Source: Pseudo-nitzschia pungens (lineage: Eukaryota; Bacillariophyta; Bacillariophyceae; Bacillariales; Bacillariaceae). From it: DNA of 64,000 bases. Location: the NCBI GenBank assembly GCA_037355855.1, contig CM074762.1, positions 868,001-932,000 of the forward strand, given 5' to 3'. The position numbers were made by a program, and so were the translations under genes. The notes under the pieces are model-generated. The model was not told where the DNA came from. It searched no databases and saw only the letters and a program-made list of their open reading frames with translations. Numbering within the stretch: position 1 is the first letter of the stretch; the number at the start of each line of letters is the position of its first letter. Shown piece by piece: positions 10,088 through 22,890 of this stretch.

Positions 10088-12813
10088 GGCGAAGGAGAAA
10101 AAGGTTGCTTTCCTAATACGAGTACAACGATGCGGATCGGATCCCAAACAGCGTTGCTGGATCGAGTAATGCGAGAATTACTTATTGATTCGATGCTGTC
10201 GAATCACGTCGTTGGAGATCACAATGATATCTTCCAGAAACGAATCAAGTCGGGTCGAGACGAGACGAGACGAGACGAGACGAGACGAATGACAGTTATG
10301 CTTTGGCAATGCCGAGGTTCTCGAATGCCGTCGTCTGGTTGGATCGTTGACACTGATTTTGTGGCACAACAAAGCTGCAGGGGGTGTCGGTGTCAATGGA
10401 TGGGTCGAGACTATCGCTAGTTGGTGCTTGGATCGCTTCGTTTCCACCAATCAATCTCACTCTACTTGCGAGGTCTGGTATTAATTAATTAGTCCGGTTT
10501 TGGTATCCTTGTAGTCCGCAAAGCAGCTCAATCTCCCCCTATTATTATCATTATTTTTTTCACCAATAGGTCGCCTTAGCTCTCTGGTGTTGAATTTCCC
10601 GGATCGGAAACGAGGAATGACGCGGTGGCTCGATGATTCCAACATTTTTGATTGGATCCTCTCCGGTACGGTGACTAGTACTGTACTAGGTATGTACGTA
10701 CTCGTACCAACCAAAAAGCACGAGCATTCACTGCGCGCACCCGAACAAACCTATGCTAAGAACAAATTTGGCGGGAAAAAAGTAATTCAAACAATGCGAT
10801 TGCATGTTGCACGAATATCTCGTGCCAGATGGTCCTGCAGCCCCAGCAAGCCTGCAGCAGCTGGTGGCGTTCCGGAGCGAGGAAGGAGGGAACGAATGAA
10901 CGAATGAAGAATCAATCTCGAAAATTTTTAAAAGAAAATAATGATGCGGGCTTTGGTCAGGGCTTTGGTCGTGATTCATTCGTGATTGAACGATGAATCC
11001 CTAGTGGATCAAAACCACGTACGTACGTACGCATTCATCTCATGAATCAATCTCAGAAAGGATCATTTCAATTTCAAAATCTAAAAACAATCTAAAAATA
11101 ACTGTAATCTTACCGGTAATTACGTACCGGTACCGGTACGACACGACGTATTTTTGATTTGGCAAGTTTTCGAAGTCGATTCATCATCATGATCGATGGA
11201 ATTCTGCCCATCGCCGAACAAATTTGGAAGTAAGTTTCGAAATTTCCAAGTCTTCCAAGCATCCAGCAATGGCAACAACGGAAGACCAACGCTCGCATCC
11301 ACATGTCATAAATCAAAAAACAATCGAATCACTTCTCATCGCACGTGTTTGTGTGTTCCGTGTGGATTAGATTTCCGGGCACCAGGGTCTTTGCTCCACA
11401 GCGACGAATTTCTTTTCTCCGAGCGGTGCGTCCTCTGGCTGCATTTCTTCCGTCTCCAGACCTTTGATCGTTATTTTTCTTCCCTTTCAAGTCGGAAGCA
11501 GGAGAACCATCCATTCATTTGGAGCCGCAAACGTTGACCGAAAAGAGCCACTCTCTGGTTCGAACAAAAACAGAGAAAAAATCCTCGAGAGAAAAGCTCC
11601 GAGGGATTTTTGCTGCAAACATCTCACCGAAACCACGGAATCAAAGGATCGTACCAGACACTCGTGCAAAATGCTTCGGGTTCTCCGCAGTGAGTGCGTG
11701 GAAAGACAACAATAAAGTACTGCTGTCTTTTGCTAACTTGTGTGGCTACAATAGAGACGGGCACGGGCATTGGCTTTGTTGCTCGGTCCAACGACTCGAT
11801 CTCTCCCACGTTTGCAGTTTCTTGTCAGTTCTTTCAAAGAAGAAATACCGTAGAAACAATGAGATTGATGTGAAAAGTTTGTTCCGGAGATCAATGTGAA
11901 AAGTTCGTTCCAGTGGCCGATTATGATTTCTTCCCACTCGTAGTGGGAACGGAACTGTGAGAGTCCAAAACAGAGGCAGGATTCCCGAGTGATTGCAACG
12001 AAAAGAGTAGTCACAATTCCGAATTATGAGTGCAGCTCTGTAGTAGTAATTGACGAAATATCGGATTGTGCTGAAAATGGTTTCGTAGCGCACCGCACCG
12101 CCTAAGTGCTTAGACGCTACTTTCTACATTATTCGCACTTTCATTCCGGACAAACATTCCTCCAAATCCGCTCCGGCAAAGGATATCGTACATTGCGGTC
12201 TGATCTGATAACTGTATTTCGAATCAATCAATACTGCAAGTGTCGCAACAAGCCGGTACGGAATTCGAGTCTGCATGGAGCAGTCTCTAGTATTCCGTCG
12301 CAATCCGACACTTCAAACACGCACGCCCAAAAGCTTTGAAAAATAGATTATGTATAATTATATTATTACAGAAAATTGTCCGTGGCTGGCACCAGCCGTC
12401 GTCTTTCTTCCCGCGGGCGGCGGTCTCTCGACCACGGATCAAAATCCATTTAATGGTTTTTTCGTAAATATTAGTATATGCTTCGATCTGGTTCGTCGCC
12501 GAGATCGTGTCATTATGAATCTCCATCCGAAGAGGAAGGGAGGAAAGAAGGAACACTAGTGTACAACATGTTTATCGCGATCGACCTGCGGGACGATTTG
12601 GGCACCTAGAGACCGCAACCCCAGGAACAGCTGCCATCGCTGTCGGATCTGGACCGCGGGTCACCGCAGCAACGCCGCATGGGCGGGTACCACTGCAATC
12701 GCTTCCGTGCGGGTTGGGTTGGGATGGGTTGGGCTGGTGGTGCCAATCCCGAATGCACGCAGCACCGCAACGCACTCGTCCGGCCCGATCCGATCCGATC
12801 CGATACGGTCCGA
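10088..12813. other. 2.7-kb spacer without recognised genes
   Basis: No domain-bearing frame is seen. The spacer contains a (GAGAC)n run (about 10255-10288), clusters of TACCGGTA (11109-11140), an ACGT run (about 11018-11032), a pair of 18-bp direct repeats (11868-11885 and 11894-11911) and an 8-bp-arm hairpin (11931-11949). A (GATCC)n run sits at about 12785-12805 by the 3' end of the Cys-rich gene. Confidence 0.6.
10255..10288. repeat. (GAGAC)n pentanucleotide microsatellite
   Basis: About six consecutive GAGAC units lie upstream of the signal-peptide exon. This is one of several pentanucleotide runs in the window. Confidence 0.9.
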
Positions 12814-14915
12814 TTAGGCCGCGCGCAGGCCTCGTCGTCGCTGCCGCAGATTGAGCGGGGACATCGGACCGCTGCGGTTGCGGGCGGCCCCCCCTCGGTT
12901 CCCCGACAGCCGCAGCTGGCTGCGGTTCCCGGTCCGACCGGATGCCGTCCGGCAGGACCCCCCGCGGCACTTGCGGACCCCCGCGCTGCAGCAGTCCTTG
13001 TCGGTGGAGCACGAGGAGTGCCCGATGCTGCACTCGGTGTCGGCGGACCGCGAGGCCGAGGCGAAGCACCGGGGCTTGTTGGTCGACCCGGTGGTCTCGG
13101 CATCGAAGCAGTCGCAGACGACGCCGTCCCCTCCGGCGAGGGCTCCCATGCGGACCTCGATGGCGGCGGTGGCGAGGCACTGCTGGACCGTCAGGTCTAT
13201 GGTGGGGGGCTTGCTGGTGGGAGGATTGGTCGGGGGCTTGCTGGTGGGAGGATTGGTCGGGGGATTCGTGGGAGGATCCGTGGGAGTCGCCGTGATGATG
13301 AAAATGGGTGGGTTGGTAGGAGGGACGGGAGCGACCGTGGGAGGCGGGACAGACACGGGCTGGTCGGTCGGAGGAACGGGGGCCACCGTGGGAGGCGGGA
13401 CAGACACGGGCTGGTCCGTGGGAGGAACGGGAGCGACCGTGGGAGGCGGGACAGACACGGGCTGTTTGGTAGGGACAACGGGAGCCGCGGTCGGTTTGTC
13501 CAGGGCGGCGTTTTCGGAGAGGGCTTCCTTGCAAACGTCGGGTCCGCCGATGATCGAGACGGGGGCAATCTCCGAGCACTGGCGGGCCTTTTGCGACGGG
13601 TATCCGGAATTGGCAAAGGTGCGTCCCGATACGAGCTCCAGCCGTGTATCGATGCCATAGCTTTCGATGCATGACCCGCAGCCGCTAACGTCCGTGCAGC
13701 TGGCTGTAGGTTGTAGACGTGGATTTGTTTTTGGATTCGATTGATCGTTGGATTGGCCAGGATCGAGTTGAGTAGAGCCGATTCGATTCGATTCGATTCG
13801 ATTCGATTTCAAAACGGTTCGGGAAAATCAAAAAAGAGGCAACAATATAATGATTAGAATTCATACAATCGAGGAAATCGATGGTTTCCTCTGACCGCAT
13901 CCCTCCGCGCATCACACCACAATCGATCGGATCGCTGCACCGGTGAATACTCACGCTTTCCCAGATCACCGTCGTAGCCCCATGCCGCGCACTGGTAGCC
14001 GCAGTTCTTGTCGATGATCTTCTTTTGGTAGTAGGACAGGGTGGCGGAACACGAAGTGGTGAATCCGAGCTCCTCGTAGCACTGGATCGCGGCGTCCATT
14101 TTCTTCAGGGCGGACGACCGAAAGAAGCACTGTTGGGCCTTGTAGGGGAGCATTGGGTACTCGACCATGAGGGCCAGATCCTGCAGGGAGCTGCAGGTAC
14201 CGCAAGCTCCGAGGTGGGTGATGTACTGTTTCGTAGCGATCGCATCGTCGAGGCTGGAGACTGTTTTCAGGCTGCGAGACGGAACATACAAACAAACGAG
14301 CAAATGAATATATGAATGAATGAATTGACGCAACAACGGGGAAGCAAGCGACGAAGAAAATAAAATACAGCGGTAAGCAGGCGGAACGGAACGAGACTGC
14401 AAGCGTCCAAATCGATTTTCCTCGGCGCGGTTTCGGATATCCATTCGAATATCGATTCTTCGAAGGGTTTTCCGATTTTTGGAGGGCTTTCGGCAGCGTG
14501 CGGTATGTTCAGTGATTTGGTTCGTTTTCTTGCACACCACACCACACCACGCGACACCACACCACGCGAAACGAAACGACACGTACCGATAGGAGTGCCC
14601 GCTGGGACACTTCGCCTCGGAATCGTCCTCCGGGGCAATGATCTCGACGACGCAGGCCTCCCCTTCTTCCAGGGCCGGAACGCAGGCCTCGGCACTGACA
14701 AAAGGATCGCACGCCACCGACATTGGGTTTGCCAGGGTTAGGGCCCGAAAGTCGGGAACCATCGAGTCGGTTATTTTGGGAAAGGCGGGACAGTTTCCCT
14801 CGCTTCCGAAGCAGAAGCAGCCATTCTCGCAGATGGGCACAACTTTGTTCGTCAGCACGTTGGCAGCGTTGGCGATGGGAACGAAAATTGTCGAGAGCAG
14901 GAAGGGGAGGCGCAT
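12814..14915 (-). CDS. Secreted Cys-rich protein with Pro/Thr linker and C-terminal Cys module (3 exons, 511 aa)
   Basis: Three exons in consistent phase: 14915-14587, 14271-13955 and 13703-12814 (donors GTACGT and GTGAGT; acceptors CTCGCAG and CCTACAG). The ATG at 14915 begins a signal peptide (MRLPFLLSTIFVPIANA). The mature part has paired Cys motifs in exons 1-2 (CENGCFCFGSEGNC; GACGTCSSL; CGYQCAAWGYDGD). Next comes a Pro/Thr/Val linker with near-identical repeats of PVSVPPPTVAPVPPTDQ, then the C-terminal Cys module (CSIGHSSCSTDKDCC, then CRGGSC) and a basic tail. The same terminal module is found in three other genes of the window. The function is unknown. Location outside the cell or in the cell wall is inferred from the signal peptide, Cys content and mucin-like linker. 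The first intron contains ACACC repeats. Confidence 0.75.
12945..13190 (-). other. Shared C-terminal Cys module, copy A (Cys-rich protein)
   Basis: The order of features is CL, a spacer, CDC, a further Cys, then C-x6-C-x5-CC-x6-C-x4-C followed by Arg (CSIGHSSCSTDKDCC, CRGGSCR). Compare the copies at 26341-26582, 33960-34222 and 37180-37396. Confidence 0.75.
13780..13807. repeat. (GATTC)n microsatellite in intron 2 of the Cys-rich gene
   Basis: About five consecutive GATTC units lie within the intron between exons 2 and 3. Confidence 0.9.
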
Positions 14916-16952
14916 GGTGTACCGGTAAATTTACTGCAGTGGGGTATGTGACTTCTTGTGAAGCAGTGCTGTGTTGTGTAGCGTTGTGTATCGAAGTGTA
15001 TCGAAGTGTTGTGCAGTGAAGTGTTGTGTAGTGTAGAGTAGAGTAGTGTAGCGAAGTGTAGTGTTTGTCGAGTGCGACTGTGGAATCCGCCGATCGCAAC
15101 GAATCAAAATCAGAATGAATTATGAATGCCACCAGAGTCTGTGGTTTCGAGGATTGTTCTCTGGAAGTGTCCCGATTTCAAAATAAATGCAAGGAGGACG
15201 ATGATGCAATACTTGTACCGTAAGTCTTCCGGTATATTGCTGCTACGTATGGCTTTTCGGCAAACCGAGTCTGGGTTTGGTCGTAAATTTGGATAGCTGT
15301 CGATGCAATGTATGGTTTGTGTTGCTGTCTGGGTCCCTGCAATAGTTCAGCGATTTCTTTGCTGCGACTGCCAGCGGCGAAGAAAGTTCTTGGTGACAAT
15401 ATCTTTACTATGGTGACTCCGATTGGATTGTGCTTTATGTGTGTGACGCCCTAAGTGTTGCCGCCTAGTCGTGCAATTTTGAACCGCTGCTGCCTTTCAA
15501 ATAAATGTTTCGAACGGAAAGTGGTTATCATCGAGTACATAGAACTTTTTTTCTGGATTTCTACCAGACTGCTACACGAATCGGTGAGACATACGCGTCA
15601 CCACTTGCTTTTCTCGCATACTCATGTGAGTTGCCGCTTCCACGAACCAAACCGCGCTCCGCGCTCCACTGTCGCCGAAGCAAGATGTGATCGGGTCTCG
15701 AATTTTGGATCAAACGGATGCATTCGGGTGGGATACAAATATCCGCGCGACCAACAATCCCCAATCGAAATAGAAATATATAAGAAAGTGCAGAGAGCAT
15801 GAAAGTTCCCTCCTTTTTTGGAGCAATGGTGTAACGGGAGTGCACCGATAGCGCAAGCCGAACCATGCGTGTGGCATGATGCCGAGCGGTATGAGATGAA
15901 TACGACAAAGCGCTTATCAATCTTAATCGTAACCCGAGGTGCGTTGAGCAGAGATATTTTTGCGGGTACAGTATGCAATATGCAAATTAGTGGCAGTACT
16001 GGTAGGTTGGGCGGAAGTTCCATAATGGGGTAATTACGGTTAGGCTGTCACGGTGTGACAGTCCCGGTCTTACTGTACCGAGTGAGTCACCAATTACGAT
16101 CCGCCAAAATCCCAAAACAGAAGGAAAGAATTTTCTGAAGGTTAGATTACACGACGCTCAGTACAAGTAAGACATCTGTTCGGATGAATGTGTTGTTGAG
16201 TTGATTGTTTTCGTTCTTTTTTGTCCGAAAAACCTCAACCCGGTGACATCTCTTCGCAGTACGAAGTTCGTACAAGTAAGACCTTACGTGGATTGAGATT
16301 GTTCGACACATCTCACACCTCTTGTTGATTTGACACCTCTTTGTTTCGCGTCTTGCTGTCTATCGCAATCGTAAGCTACGTGTGGCACCCAGCCAACACT
16401 TTCATGATTAGCAACCTACGATGAACCAGCTCTTTTGCGTCGTCGGAGCGACATACCATGGTGACCTCCGCAAAGCGAAATGCATCGGAGAGTGTCCGGT
16501 CGATTCATTCCTTCGACGGAACAATATGGTGGAGAAGGTGCGGCAAGCCCTGTCATCCATCCATCAATTCGCTATGATCCGAGGCGTTCGGGTCGAACGG
16601 CCTGGCCGAGTATTGACCGCGTCCAGAACAAGAAAAGGCAACCGTGATTGGCAATGCAGAAACATTACTGAAGGACTTCTCCTTTTAAAAAAAAAAGTTG
16701 CATCTTGTTTTGCATCGTTATGACTAATTTATTCATTATATCTATTTATTGTATTTCTTCGTAATACCGTATGCCATCTATGATGGATGTAATGCGAAGA
16801 GTACTGGAACCATCCTGGGCGCAACGAACAATCTGGACCGTTGTTGTTTTCTCGTGCGAATTATAGCTCCTAGCTCTCTATGACACGCAGCAAGGGGCCC
16901 GACGTGATTCGCGGCAGTAGATGTGATATGCATACGCAATACGTACGCGACC
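14916..16952. other. 2-kb spacer upstream of the Cys-rich gene, downstream of the CEMIP-like gene
   Basis: No supportable gene. A degenerate GTGTTGTGTAGC-type repeat covers about 14965-15065, just upstream of the Cys-rich gene. Two copies of GTACAAGTAAGAC lie near 16159 and 16271, and a short inverted repeat at 16045-16061. A 100-residue frame at 16421-16723 (+) shows no domain. Confidence 0.6.
16045..16061. repeat. Short perfect inverted repeat
   Basis: Arms CTGTCAC and GTGACAG are separated by GGT. The hairpin is too small to assign a role. Confidence 0.6.
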
Positions 16953-19900
16953 TTACTTGACGTAAATCCTCAGCTTTCGAACGGTGAATTGCTCCGAGTT
17001 CATGGCGAGAGACCAGTCCGGGCCCAGGCCGTAATTGACTGTCACCGGTCTTGTGGTTGCCGATGCCCAGATCGGCCGGGAACCCGTCGTTGAAGCGATT
17101 GAACGCAAAGACGGTCCCCTTGTAGCTGCTTCCACCGTTGATGTGGACCTGCATGCTGCCAAAAGATCCGCTGTTGTGGGGCTTGTCCCCGAAGTCAAAC
17201 TGGGTGTGGGAGGCCCCGGGGATGTTGGCCGAGTTGTCGGCGGCATAGTCGTACGGCCAGAATTCCACGTTTCCGGACAATCCGGTTCCGTCAAGACCCG
17301 GAACACTGGATTGCACGTTCATGTTGGTCACCATCTTTTGAATAACGGTAGGACCCGTTCCATCCCCGCAGTTCGAGTTCAGGCAGGGCACTCCGATCTT
17401 CTCGACGTTGTTGGTGAACGCATCCATGGACACCCAGACGAAGGAATCATCCAGTTCCAGATGATACGCAATGCGGCTGAAGCCCGATATGCTCGCGTGG
17501 TTGTCGATGGAGTACACGGGAGCTGCTTCCCGGTACTTGGGTTTGGCCGGAATGTCCAGCTCGTAGGCGAGATTGTAACCGACCGAATCCGGAATGGGGT
17601 TCGTCGTGATGGTGGTCATTCCTCCCGTATTGGTGCTTGCAGCTCCGAAGACAAACACCTTGAGGTTGCGAACCGTAAATTGGCCGGCATTCATGGCAAG
17701 CGACCAGTCCGGACCCAGCCCTTGCATGCTGCTGGGCTTGTTGCCGATTCCGAGATCGGCGGCACGTGTTCCATCGTTGAACGAGTTGAATGCGAATACT
17801 GTTCCCATGTAGCTACCTCCGCCGTTGATGTGCACCTGCATGCTACCAAACTTCCCGTGGTGTCTTGGCATGTCGCCAAAGTCAAAGGCTGAACTGGACG
17901 CTCCCGGGATGTTTATGGAATTGTCGGCGGCATAGTCATACGGCCAAAACTCCAGGTTCCCGGTCAGTGCGCTTCCACTGAGGCCGGGGACATTCGACAC
18001 CAAGTTAACATTCGTCACGATCTGCTGAATGACGGTTTGAGTCTGCCCATCGCCACATTGCAACGATAGGCAAGGCACCCCAATCTTTCTGGCATCATCG
18101 GTGAACGTATCCATGGACACCCATACATAGGAGTTGTCGAGTTCTAGGTAGTAGGCGACTCTGGAAAAGCCCAAGAGATCCTTGTGTTTGTCAATGGCGT
18201 AGTCTGGGCCAGCGTCCTGATACTTGGGCTTCTCGGGAATCTGCAGAGAGTAGGCAATCTGGAAACCGGCAGAATCTGGAATATTCGGGATGGCGAGATT
18301 GCCTCCCGGTGTTGTCGTTGGAGGAGACACCGGACTGGATGTTGGCGGTGGGACGGGAGCTTTCGTGGGGATCGGCGTCGGGGGATTCGTTGGCGGTGGG
18401 ACGGGAGCTTTCGTGGGGATCGGCGTCGGAGGATTCGTTGGCGGTGGGACGGGAGCTTTCGTGGGGATCGGCGTCGGAGGATTCGTTGGTAGTGGAACAG
18501 GAGCTTTCGTGGGGATCGGCGTCGGAGGATTCGTCGGTGCTGCAATGGGAGCCTTCGTTGGGGCAATCGTCGGGGCAATCGTTTGAACAGGAGCATTTGT
18601 CGGGACGTTCGTCGGTGCTGCAATGGGAGCCTTCGTTGGGGCCTTCGTTGGAGCTGCAACAGGAGACTTCGTGGGTGTATTAGTTGGAGCTGCAACAGGT
18701 GCAGCGGTAGGAGCAGGGGCAGGGCCCAATGTGTAAATTCTAATTCTTCGAAGCGTGTACTTGTCGGCATTCTCAGCCAAGGTCCAGTCTGGGAATCCTG
18801 TTGTTCCTGCATTGTTACCGATGCCTATATCCGCCACATGCCCATCATTGAACCTGTTGAGAGAAAAGACAGTTCCTTTATAGTTGCCTCCACCATTGAT
18901 GTGGACTTGCATACTTCCATATGATCCATGTGTTTCTGGTGTGTCGTCAATGTCAAAGGTACCGCTGGATGCTCCAGAAATACCGAGTTTATTTGTAGGA
19001 TTGAAGTTGTATGGCCAGAATTCAACGTTTCCAGACAATCCATTCCCAGTAAGACCATGAACATTTGATATAATGTTTACATTTGTCACCATCTTCTGGA
19101 AGACAGTTGGATCCATCCCATCAGCACAATCTTTTGACAGGCAAGGCACTCCAATCCTGGCAGCATCATCTGTGAAGGCGTCCATAGACACCCAGACATA
19201 GGAGTCGTCGAGTTCAAGGTAATAAGCAATTCTGGAGAAGACCGTGATATCTTTGTGGTTGTCAACACTATAGTGTGGACGGAAACTTTGATACATAGGT
19301 TTGGTTGGAATGTCCAAGGAGTAAGCAAGCTGGAAACCTTCGGCATCGGGTATTGTCACAAGAGGATCCACGTTTGGCATGACAAATGGCGGGCTCGTCG
19401 GGGGAGGCGTTGGATTGATACAGCCCGTCGCTTCATCACATTTGACAATCGGTTTGCCGCACCCTTCTCTGTACGGTCCATCCCTTTCCACGACAGTCAT
19501 CGATGGCGGGACGACCAATTTGTCAGCAGAGTCTTTGAATTGGGCGATGTAATTTCCCGGGGGAAGAAGCACATCGAACGTCTGCGAGTTATAGCTGTCC
19601 ATGGGACTGTATTCGTATCTCGTGAATCCGTTATCAAGAACCATCTTCTTGTAGAGCTGAAGATGATAGTTTTCGGGTATAATTAGCATATGCTGGAGGC
19701 AGGCGTTTTCACAGAAAACAGTGCCTTTACTGCTTTTCGATGGAATCGAAGAGCATGTTTCTGGAATGAAGTGTGTCATACGCTTGGTATTCTGTACAAA
19801 AAAGCCAGGTTTGCCAGTCGGGCTAAACGTTCCAGTCACATCCTCAAAGTAGTTAGTCCAAGCCAATTCGTCCTTAGTAAGTGGATCACGTGAGGCGCCT

Positions 19901-22518
19901 TCGACAGTATTATCAAATATGACACCTTCCGCGAGAACTGGATCATCCATGGTTTGTCTAGCACCAAAGGCAACTTCGGTATAAGGGTTAATCGCCTGTG
20001 AATCACCAGAAAATTCCTTGAAGGTCACATTTTTGAGTTGTGGCATGTATCGCACTTTCTTATCGGCCGGGTCCACATTAAAGGCGTATTGGAGACCTGA
20101 TGCTGCTATTGGGGTTGTTTGTCCCAATCTAATTTTCATGTCTTCGGACAAACCAATAATCTGCGTGTCTTCGATCGTAGTAGTATCTAATTCACCTTGG
20201 CTACACTGGATAGCAATAAGGTTGTCAGCAACCACGCTGTTTAAAATTTTGAATCCTCCCGAAAAAAAGTGAAGAAATCCATTCCTTGAGTTTTTGTAAA
20301 CCCGAGAATTATTCAAAACTGCGCCTGGACCAGGAGTGAAGCCACCTCCTGGATAGGAGATGATTCCGGCGGCAGAACTATGGACAGCGTTGTTGTTGAA
20401 GCTATATAGAGGTGCATACTTTTCCGTTCCAGTCTTTACCATATCAAACCAGTATCCGGTGCTCAATGCTCCTGCTGCAACGTTCCCCTCAAAGTAATTT
20501 TTCGCGTTGCGAATCCAAAAGGTTGCACTCCCGAAAGCAACGGAGTCGGATTGGCCATTGTCGCCGTCTAGGTCATCCACCTGGACGCCAAGGTTGTGGA
20601 TGAAGTGATTATCGACCTCTGAGTGATCTTCAGTCACGTAGCAATGTCCTCTGGTTTTGTAAGACACGTTGTCCTCGATCACAACCCCATTGGAATTATG
20701 GATAACAACACAACGTTGCTTGCTGTTGCGAATAACATTCCTCGACACCGATGACTTATGGACATCGCCACACATGTGGAAATGAATAGGATATCTTTGT
20801 ATTGAAAAACATGGTGATTCTGTCAGAATCACAGTTCATATTATGATTTCTTCAATGCGCGATAATGCAAGCAGCATCGTGTTGTAGAACAAAAACTCAC
20901 CTTCCTAGATTCCCTGTTTGTCCCATATTATCAAAGCCGACACCCTCGATGGTTTGAACCACATGGTTTGTGTGGAGGATCATCAAGTGACCGCCGTGAG
21001 TGCTGTTGGGATCGCTTGGGTCGTCCGGCAGAAACCGCTTGGTGTGTTCGAGAGAAAGCAAGACACCGATGCAATTTCCAACCTCTTTGAGCGTGACAAT
21101 ATCGCCGGGCATCACGTCAACGGTGGTTGTTGTCGTGACGTATTGGCCTTGTGGGAGAGTCCCAACAACAGAACCATTCTTTTCGAGTCGGACGGTACAG
21201 GTGGCGGAATTAGCGCGCATGTAGCTCCATTTCGCCGTTACTGCCTCTCGATACGTAACTGCAACACTTCCGTCGGATGATGGATCCCAGAATTGAAGAA
21301 GGAGATCGTTCCCAATCGAGTCCGTAAAATCCGCCGACACAGATTCAATCGCGTTCGACTTCCATGCCAGATCCCACACATCGTTCTCTCGGTTGAACTT
21401 GAAGATCTCGGTTCGGAGTGGAGTTTGACCTTCGAAAATGACATCGCGACGAAGAAGCGCAACCTCCGCTGCAAAAATGGATTCGCCAGGTCCGGCTTCC
21501 GTCGCGAAAACTCGATCCGTAGAACCTTCCATATGCACGATTCCATTGGTAACATCAATGGACGCCACCTTCCAGTCAAAGTGTTTGTCCCAGCCGCCGT
21601 AGGTGTCCGAAGTGATCAACATCTCATCGCCCACCCGCAGACAGTGCGCAAAGGAGGTATCCACGTAAAATTTGTTTGTCCGCCCGTTGGAGTCCATGCC
21701 AACATCTTTCAGCGTTGTCCAGGAGGGACATTTTTCATCAATGGCACGGATGTCCAATGTTCCTGTGGTTTTTGAGCGTTTGTATAGTCCGAAAAAGTGA
21801 GTAAGATTGGTGTTACAAACATTCCTGTGCTGGGAACAAAACGACAACAACTCATGATCCAACTTATACGTAATGATCTCGTTCCAACTAACCGTGGCTT
21901 ACCTCCGGCAACCACAAATGGTTTCTTTCCGACCTTCTTCTTGTGCTCGCAGTTAAGGTCACCCAGAGTGCACATCATGTGAGGGTAGTAGTATTGTTCC
22001 TCAGTCCCATAGAACGAGATCTTAACCTTTTTTCCCAGATCCGGGATTCCAATATCGAAGTGACCTTCCACGAAGACAGCGGTGGTATTCAGAGTCAGAC
22101 TTGACGTGGAAGGAAAGTGCAAGCGCCCCTTGACGTGCAGACTTCCATCCCCTGGAAGAGTGACTGTGGAACCATCGGTGGTGTCCACAATGTAGCACTC
22201 GCCACACGGGACAATCAGAGGAGAGTTGGTCGACGCAGAGGATGCTATCAAAGAGCTCAAGGTTTTCCCATTGTCCAGACATTGCTGGGACGTAATCGAG
22301 GGGTTAGCGTTCTCGTTGCAAGCGAGGGGCGTGTACATGTTGTCGTGATCCATCACCGGAGTCATCGCGAGCGAGCGGCGGCCGTCGGCCACCGAGAGTC
22401 CCTTTATGCCTTGATCCGAAGTTACATCGTTGATGCTTTGTGACACCGTGCTACCTAGTCTGCCTTCGGTTCCAGAAAGGCAGAGGAGGAGCAACCAGAA
22501 CTTGATGCCCAGGTTCAT
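16953..22518 (-). CDS. Secreted CEMIP/TMEM2-like G8-beta-helix protein with three C-terminal repeat domains
   Basis: Three exons: 22518-21903, 21762-20901 and 20794-16953, joined through donors GTAAGC and GTGAGT with matching phases. The ATG at 22518 starts a signal peptide (MNLGIKFWLLLLCLSGTEG). A G8-like domain spans exons 1-2. Parallel-beta-helix repeats follow, with the family signature across the second junction (GRYPIHFHMCGDV, RCVVIHNSNGVVIEDNV, GHCYVTEDHSEVDN), as in KIAA1199/CEMIP and TMEM2, which bind or degrade hyaluronan in animals. The C-terminal half holds three copies of a roughly 200-residue domain (SRIAYYLELDDSYVWVSMDA, NVEFWPY, GSMQVHINGG, DIGIGN). About 150 residues of Pro/Thr repeats (PTKAPVPPPTNPPTPI) lie between copies 1 and 2. 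The third copy breaks near 17031-17045. A plus-one frame change is needed to reach its expected end (GPDWSLAMNSEQFTVRKL) at 16953; unshifted, the frame runs out of homology to 16870. A cell-surface polysaccharide role is inference. Confidence 0.8.
17031..17045 (-). other. Frame break in the third repeat of the CEMIP-like gene
   Basis: Repeat 2 continues from DLGIGN to LGPDWSLAMNAGQFTV in one frame. Repeat 3 has DLGIGNHKTGDSQ in one frame and YGLGPDWSLAMNSEQFTV in the next. No GT-AG pair nearby would repair it, so a one-base indel (real or assembly) is the simplest reading. Confidence 0.7.
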
Positions 22519-22880
22519 GATTGTGAAGATTTTATGGTTTCTGGAGTCCAACAAAGGAGCGCCTGCTGCGATTAAAGAAACGACGAACTATGAGTCAGGT
22601 GTGGGTACTGGGTCTAGCATAGAAAGTGTTTGGTGTGCGAAATGATTGCATTGCAATACGCATTGTTCGTGGAAAGAATGTCTTTGTTGTTGCTTACCGT
22701 GTTTTCAATTTTTTGTGAGATGCTTTGGTGGTTTGGATAAAAATTGTGAGCACAGATGATGCAGCACAGAAACTTCGTACTACGTAATTATTGTCGCTCA
22801 TGCTGCGCTTAGCGAAATAATGGTGCGAGTACGTATCCTTACCTACACGTACCGATAGTGGAAAAAGATCGAAATGCAAG

Positions 22881-22890
22881 GTAACCTTAC
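22881..22890. promoter_or_regulatory. GTAAGGTTAC motif (reverse orientation)
   Basis: An exact GTAACCTTAC about 365 bp upstream of the CEMIP-like gene start. The role is inferred from its recurrence. Confidence 0.4.

Noticed and set aside
15826..15900. tRNA-like A-box (GGTGTAACGGGAG)
   Set aside because: No B-box (GGTTCRANTCC) follows at the right distance and no cloverleaf can be drawn.
16421..16723. 100-residue ATG-started frame (+)
   Set aside because: No domain, signal or homology recognised; composition is like that of the spacer.
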